A DNA stretch of 64,000 nucleotides. It comes from Bufo bufo. Taxonomy: Eukaryota; Chordata; Amphibia; Anura; Bufonidae. Under the pieces are notes generated by a model, which saw only the letters and a list, made by a program, of their open reading frames with translations, searched no databases and had not been told where the DNA came from. The DNA is taken from positions 187,453,921-187,517,920 of the forward strand of contig NC_053393.1 in NCBI RefSeq assembly GCF_905171765.1, written 5' to 3'. Within the stretch, counting starts at the first letter, position 1. The number at the start of each line of letters is the position of its first letter. Positions 58,632 to 64,000 of the stretch are shown here, one piece after another. Made by a program: the position numbers and the translations under genes.

Positions 58632-60155
58632 CACATGTTTATAAATACAGACAGACATTCTTTCACCATTTTGACATAAATATTGGACACTTTGTCCCAA
58701 CAGGACACTTTTTTCTGACAACATTGTGCATTTTACTCCTTGAATACCAGATGTTTTTTTCATTTTCGTGTTTTCATTTTTCTTTTCTGTCTTGCTGGAG
58801 CCATAACTTTATTTCTGTTCACATAACCGTATGAGGGTTTGTATTTTGCAGGACAAGTTATACTTTCTAATGCCACCATTTAATGTGGCATACAATGTAG
58901 TGGGAAGTGGGAAAAAAATCCAAATGGGTTTGCTAGGGGTTTTGTGTCGATAGATTTAACTATGCAGTAAAACTGACCTGTGCCCTTCATTCTCTGGGTC
59001 AGTAAGTTTACAATGATACCACATTTATGTATTTTTTTCGCCATATTCTGACCCCATAACTTTTATATAGCTATTTCTACAGAGCTATGTTTCTTGCAGG
59101 ACAATCTGTAGTTTTTTATTGATACAATTTTTACTCACATTTTATTCACTTTTCTTGGGGTAATTGAAGAGATAAAAAAAAATGGTGAATCAGCCAATTT
59201 TATGTTTTTTCCATTATACCATTCGCCACATAGGAAAAATATTTGTATCTTTTAATAGTACGGACACTTTGGGGCAGTGCTGCCAATGATCATTATGCTT
59301 TTTATTTACTTTTAATTCTGGTGAAAGGGGGGTGATTTAAATTGTTACATTTAAAAAAAATATAAGCCCCACCCCCTCCCCAGGAGGTTACAATATGCAA
59401 TACTGTGATTTATTTTAGCTTACACTGTAGTTCAATAGAAGCTCTAAGAGCACAATTCCGTTATTTTTTTCAGCATTTAGATGCTGTGGTCACGCTCACG
59501 CTTGACCATGCCATTTAAAGTGTTAAATGTATGGGAATGGCATTCTTGCCGGTTGAAGACAATAGCCCCAGACCTCTGCTGTTTGAAACAGCAGAGATCC
59601 TCTGGCTATGATGCCTGCTGTGCTCACGAGTGGGCACCATATTTAAAATGTATGGCAGAGGCACTCAAGGAGTTAAACACAATCTGCTCCCAATAAGGGA
59701 CAATTTTTAGAAGGCTTCTAATATTAAAAGGCATATTAAATGTGTTAACACCATCAGCCATGCATTTACCTATAGCTAAATCTGTCAGTTTCACTCTGAC
59801 ATTATTTGCTATTGCTGTCATTGTGTTAAATAGTTTAAAAGGAGGGAGGAAAAAAATAGCAAAAATGTGGGGAAAAAAAAAAAAAAAGAGAAAAGAGAAA
59901 AAAGAATGAGTCCAAGGAGACCCCAAAGTGTTATATACCAATTTTCAGCCCAATTGGAGCAATACCAAGTAGAATCAATTCAGACCTAAATCTAATTTTT
60001 TTGACCGACAAATTGGACAGGAAACAAATTTCAAGAAATTCGCACATCTCTGGTGTGAATTGCTAATTAATTTTCATTTTTTAAATCAAAAATACTTTCT
60101 GAATTCATAGCTATATGTACTTCAGTTGCCACAGTGAAACAATTATTGCACTTAC
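58632..60155. repeat. Degenerate T-rich repeat, no gene
   Basis: 58632-58700 continues the 100-bp repeat broken by element 2. 58740-59690 resembles the T-rich body of the TTAA element at 39548 (cattctctgggtcagta, agggtttgtattttgcagga), so it is probably an old relative. A hAT-like end aaattcgcacatctctg lies near 60034-60050. Confidence 0.45.
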
Positions 60156-60246
60156 CTTACAAGACAAAAAGCTGCTATGGTGAAGATCACAATAACAAGT
60201 AGAGATATCCCGCATATTAAAGCAAATTTGCTCATGGAAGTGATAC
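60156..60246 (-). CDS. Candidate host exon encoding a transmembrane helix
   Basis: On the minus strand a pyrimidine-rich tract with tttctttag ends at 60247, and the strong donor AAG|gtaagtgc follows 60156. The 91-bp exon enters in phase 1 (two bases completing a codon) and reads 29 codons: ITSMSKFALICG, then ISLLVIVIFTIAAFCLV, leaving AG for the next exon. About 20 uninterrupted hydrophobic residues make a convincing single membrane-spanning segment; basic residues would be expected next. Flanking sequence is not obviously repetitive. Both splice signals, an open frame and a hydrophobic helix in 91 bp make this the best host-exon candidate in the window. I cannot name the gene. Confidence 0.55.
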
Positions 60247-60544
60247 CTAAAGAAATAAAATAAAACATAGTGCTAATTAACAGTAATATAGTATAGTAAA
60301 CATAATGGGTAACAAAACTCTTTTAAAGCCCCATCAGATCCAAATCTAGAGCTGCTACCCAGTCCAAGATAAGAACAGTTAGAGCAGCAGAATAAAATTA
60401 TTTCCTACATTATATAAACACGAAAATGGTTCCTAAAAAGCTATAAATCATCCTGCAAAATTCAAGGTCTCAAAGACAAAAGAAAATTGAAAAAGATATG
60501 ACTGCTGGAACACAAATGGGGAAAACCCCTTAAACGGGCTGTAC

Positions 60545-60588
60545 AGCCAGATATATTGATGACCTATCGTCAGAATAGGTCATAAATA
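60545..60588. repeat. Left fragment of a palindromic MITE split by a hAT-like element
   Basis: Sequence tattgatgacctatcgtcag and aataggtcataaata is the start of the family seen at 10345 and 10735. The remainder lies at 62995-63302. Confidence 0.75.
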
Positions 60589-62994
60589 CAGATGAGCGAA
60601 GTTTTAAAAAATTTTATTTGGTCGCTTCACCGAATTTTCCCCCAAAATTTGATTTGTTACGAATTAATTAGTCCAAAGCACGTTAAATCAGGTCTTTCCC
60701 GGCCTGCAGTTAAACTTTAGGGAGAATTTATCCTGGTATACATCACTGTGCAGTGTTGCAAAATGCATAGCTAGTTCTTTCTATTAGTAAAACAGTTACT
60801 GTGCATCAGTATGGCAGGCAGGTCACATATATGGATGTGCAGGCCACCAACATTCCTAGCTAACCCAAAGCTAAACAAAATAAAGCATACAGCATCCTTA
60901 GGTAAAGCAAAAAAATTAAAACATTGCACCCCTGCAGGTGTTCCAATGACTCTTTAGTGGAACAAAGTAAGTACATGGAAGCATCGCCAATAAAGTAGTG
61001 GATACATTTTTTTTTCTTTTAATCCATGTTGTGGTGGTGCAAACACATGTGATTGAATCCCTTCTGTTGGGCTATAGAATGACTGGGCGTCACTATTAGG
61101 CTTAGTTCACACTTCACTTACGGAATTTTGTCAGTTATTCTCATCAGTTATTGTCAGCCCAAAGCAGTTGCGGGTCAAAAACATAGAACAGGCGCAGAAC
61201 TACTGGTCAAGCAGCAAAGTTGCGGCCACAATTCAAGTTTGGCTGCCCAGTAGTCCAGGGGATCTGGGGTGACAGGGTGCAGTCCAAGTATGCCGCAACC
61301 TGCTGATTCAGGTTCTACTCCATGTCCTGCTGCTGCTGGTCTTTAGTAGGTGGATGAAGAAAAGTGCTCATTAGAGACTCCAGACTTAAGTTGCTGCTGA
61401 TGGAGCTGGAGCTGAGGAGACAGCCAGGATTAAATTTCTTGGATGATGACGTGGAGCAGCTCCTCCCCGGTGTGACCCATCAGGCTTTGGACTCTACACC
61501 TTGGGTGGGCACAAGCCATCAGCACTCAGAAATGTTCAGAGTCCACTCTAATGTCCTCCAGCAACTTGATAAAAAATTCCCACACCGCCAAGTATGGCAT
61601 TTTAGCCCCACCACTAAATGCTGCTGCCTTTATGAAACCATGCACCGCTTGTTGTTTCCTGACAGGTAGGCTCCTGAGTAGCAGACGGTCTACCCCTGGT
61701 GCGTTTGGCTCCAGATCTACCACTGCTTCCACCCTGCTGGCTCATCAGCATGCTGCCACCCTGCTGCTGTCCCATTGGCCTGCTGCCACTTACCCTTACC
61801 CCCTGATGATGATGATGATGCCCCCTCTTCACGTGGTTCCCACATGTGATTGGCTACATCATCATCCACTACTGTCTCGCCACACAGGCTCCCACCCAAC
61901 TGTCATAATCGCTAGTTGCACGCCTAAGGGAGGATGCAATGGACCTCTCGTCCAAGTCTGTGCTGGGCTTTAGCTGCTTACTGTCATCACTAAGCTCATC
62001 CTCGCTGAAAAGTAGAGCCTCTCCGGCAGCATGCAGTACTTCCTGAGCAGTGGCAAGACAGGTGAGGGCACAGAGGTTGTTCCTGGTCCATGCCAACTAA
62101 GTGTGGTGTCAGAGGAACCCACCGATTCCTGGATGTGTGTATCTATTGTCACCTGATATGATGTTGAAGAGCGAGTCAACCATTCCAGTACAGCTGGATT
62201 GTTGGTCAAAACATGACCAGAAGATGACAGTGACAGCTCCCCGTTCCTTGTTAGGGCCCAGTCAACTGTGATGGCCATAGTGTACAGTAACTGAAATAGT
62301 AATGTAACAGATAATGTAACAGATTAAGTATTAATGGCACAGCAGATGAACTAGGTAAATATACCTATATACTAGACCGCCTGTTGACGATGAGTCTCAT
62401 GCACACTAAGTCTATGTATAACTGAACAGATTGATTATAAATGGTGCAGCAGATGAACCAGGCAAAGGCACTTATACTGTATATTTGACCTCCTGTTAAC
62501 AATAAGTCTGATGCACACTAAATCTATGTTTAACTGAACAGAATAATTATTAAAGGCACAGCAGATGAACTAGGTAAAGGTGCCTATATATTAGACTGCC
62601 TGTTCACAATGAGTGTGATGCACAGTAATTCTATCTATAACAGAATAGACTAGTTATGAATGGTGCAGCAGATGTTTGCTAAAACACTGTCCCGAGCACT
62701 TGCCATGTCTCTCGCTATGCTTAGTTCACAGTAAAATGGTGAAGCCCACTCAGAATGAGGCATTTATAGGGCTGTGACATCACAGGGGAATCTGCTAATT
62801 GGCTGACTGCATGGCATTGTGGGTCATATCTCATTCCCGGGCTTCTTACTTTCTCTTTGTAACACATGCAGCCAACATTTTAGGGAAAAAATGATTAATT
62901 ACAACAAAGCAACAGCAAATTCGTATTTATGGCAAATCACATTTTTCATGAAATCCTGAATTCAATTATTTTCACTTTGATTTGCTGAACTCTT
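60589..62994. mobile_element. hAT-like element with near-identical target duplication
   Basis: GTCATAAATA (60579-60588) and GTCATGAATA (62995-63004) flank the element, allowing an 8-bp duplication with one later substitution. It starts cagatgagcgaag and ends ctttgatttgctgaactctt, a degenerate inverted pair. 61100-62280 holds decayed minus-strand coding-like sequence (for example LAVWEFFIKLLEDIRVDSEHF near 61560-61640) of no recognised family. 62300-62680 is a tandem array of about 122 bp. The right 230 bp match the tail of 15650-16196. Confidence 0.65.
62300..62680. repeat. Tandem array, unit about 122 bp
   Basis: Three to four units share ggcacagcagatgaactagg, agac(c/t)gcctgtt and gatgcacactaa. 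It lies within the hAT-like element. Confidence 0.85.
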
Positions 62995-63302
62995 GTCATG
63001 AATATCAGATTGGCAGGAGTCCGACACCCGGTACCACGCTGATCAGCTGCTTGAAGAGGAGACAGCACTCCATGCGAGTGCCGCTTCCTGTTCATTACAC
63101 AGCACTTTGTCTCGGAAGTGCAGTGAAATACAAGTACTCGCTGCATTCAAGTGATTACATTATGCCACTGCTCCACAGAAGACGATGCATAGTGTAATGA
63201 CAAGGAAGCCTCCTTGTAAAACAATTGATCAGCGGGGGTGCAGACTGTCAGACCACTGCCGATCTGATATTGATGACCTATCCTAATAATAGGTCATCAA
63301 TA
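62995..63302. repeat. Right fragment of the split palindromic MITE
   Basis: Contains aggagtccgacacccggtac, tgatcagctgcttgaagagg and ends with cctaataataggtcatcaat, the inverse of the left fragment's start. The DD37E Tc1 element F begins in its last TA. Confidence 0.75.
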
Positions 63303-63304
63303 TA

Positions 63305-64000
63305 CAGGGAGTGCAGAATTATTAGGCAAGTTGTATTTTTGAGGATTAATTTTATTATTGAACAACAACCATGTTCTCAATGAACCCAAAAAACTCATTA
63401 ATATCAAAGCTGAATATTTTTGGAAGTAGTTTTTAGTTTGTTTTTAGTTTTAGCTATTTTAGGGGGATATCTGTGTGTGCAGGTGACTATTACTGTGCAT
63501 AATTATTAGGCAACTTAACAAAAAACAAATATATACCCATTTCAATTATTTATTTTTACCAGTGAAACCAATATAACATCTCAACATACACAAATATACA
63601 TTTCTGACATTCAAAAACAAAACAAAAACAAATCAGTGACCAATATAGCCACCTTTCTTTGCAAGGACACTCAAAAGCCTGCCATCCATGGATTCTGTCA
63701 GTGTTTTGATCTGTTCACCATCAACATTGCGTGCAGCAGCAACCACAGCCTCCCAGACACTGTTCAGAGAGGTGTACTGTTTTCCCTCCTTGTAAATCTC
63801 ACATTTGATGATGGACCACAGGTTCTCAATGGGGTTCAGATCAGGTGAACAAGGAGGCCATGTCATTAGATTTTCTTCTTTTATACCCTTTCTTGCCAGC
63901 CACGCTGTGGAGTACTTGGACGCGTGTGATGGAGCATTGTCCTGCATGAAAATCATGTTTTTCTTGAAGGATGCAGACTCCTTCCTGTACCACTGCTTGA
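63305..64000 (-). mobile_element. Tc1-like transposon, copy F (DD37E), cut by window end
   Basis: It starts after TA at 63303-63304 with cagggagtgcagaattatta and is nearly identical to copy D over the available 696 bp. The rest lies beyond the window. Confidence 0.92.
63633..64000 (-). CDS. Tc1-like transposase (DD37E), partial
   Basis: The C-terminal 122 or so codons are visible, in frame to the window edge and open throughout. They include MQDNAPSH (second catalytic Asp) and NPIENLW (catalytic Glu) 37 residues later, ending AKKGGYIGH like copy A. The run of A residues that is lengthened in copy D has the copy A form here, so this copy does not share that frameshift. The N-terminal half lies outside the window, so integrity is unknown. 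Confidence 0.85.
   Translation of the reverse strand, partial: KQWYRKESASFKKNMIFMQDNAPSHASKYSTAWLARKGIKEENLMTWPPCSPDLNPIENLWSIIKCEIYKEGKQYTSLNSVWEAVVAAARNVDGEQIKTLTESMDGRLLSVLAKKGGYIGH

Noticed and set aside
27410..60156. Direct splicing of the transmembrane exon to either tail exon
   Set aside because: Exit phase 2 does not fit entry phases 0 and 1; direct joining to 27490 gives a stop after a few codons. Kept only as separate candidates.
1..64000. tRNA or other small RNA genes
   Set aside because: No cloverleaf-like sequence with A and B boxes was recognised by eye; a tRNAscan-SE run would be decisive.

Overview
The window looks like vertebrate nuclear DNA, most likely from a frog or toad (inference). 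It is AT-rich and dominated by transposable elements. Tc1/mariner, hAT, piggyBac and PIF/Harbinger-type DNA transposons, CR1 and L2 LINEs and a decayed Ty3/gypsy element occur together, and several of the palindromic MITEs are of kinds I associate with anuran genomes. There are no bacterial operons or CRISPR arrays. Nearly every readable protein belongs to a mobile element. The only candidates for host coding sequence are three short minus-strand exon-like segments: a transmembrane exon at 60156-60246 and two short tail-like exons at 36949-37040 and 27410-27490.

Layout. 1-1110: 60-bp tandem array and its flank. 1990-3310: decayed minus-strand hAT-like coding sequence. 3775-5321: complete Tc1-like element with an open 338-aa DD37E transposase. 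5904-10330: decayed Ty3/gypsy pol, broken by two MITEs and by a DD34E Tc1 element (7419-8999). 10350-11245: nested palindromic MITEs. 12311-13726: a third Tc1 family. 13731-16196: the 60-bp array again, split by an L2 LINE. 16408-17330: TTAA-flanked repeat. 18228-25807: a piggyBac element flanked by TTAA, with a transposase broken by a stop, by loss of the first catalytic Asp and by a Tc1 insertion, and with a long array of alternately inverted repeats near its right end. 25997-36040: MITEs, a fold-back Tc1 derivative, an 18-19-bp minisatellite and other repeats. 38243-41264: fold-back elements, one hAT-like with a TTAA element inside it. 42692-49399: a hAT-like element with the 8-bp target duplication CCAGACAT. 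It holds a Harbinger-like MITE, a 116-bp array split by a CR1 LINE (itself split by a Tc1 element), two 18S rRNA-derived segments and a hammerhead-ribozyme-like sequence. 50602-58627: a second TTAA-flanked relative of the piggyBac element, without transposase, carrying the inverted array and a 1,056-bp higher-order satellite. 60589-62994: another hAT-like insertion with a near-identical target duplication. 63305-64000: start of a third DD37E Tc1 copy.

How parts relate. The two TTAA elements share both ends, the inverted array and a left end built of five successive hairpins. Some hairpin arms differ completely between the copies yet stay self-complementary. The satellite in the second element appears to have grown from a short TGATCACCCC-type motif still present in single-copy form in the first, and it has incorporated a Harbinger-like palindrome. 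Many insertions keep diagnostic target duplications (TA, TTAA, TWA, 8 bp), so the order of events can be read directly. Host gene identity, species and family names beyond superfamily are inference; no database was searched.
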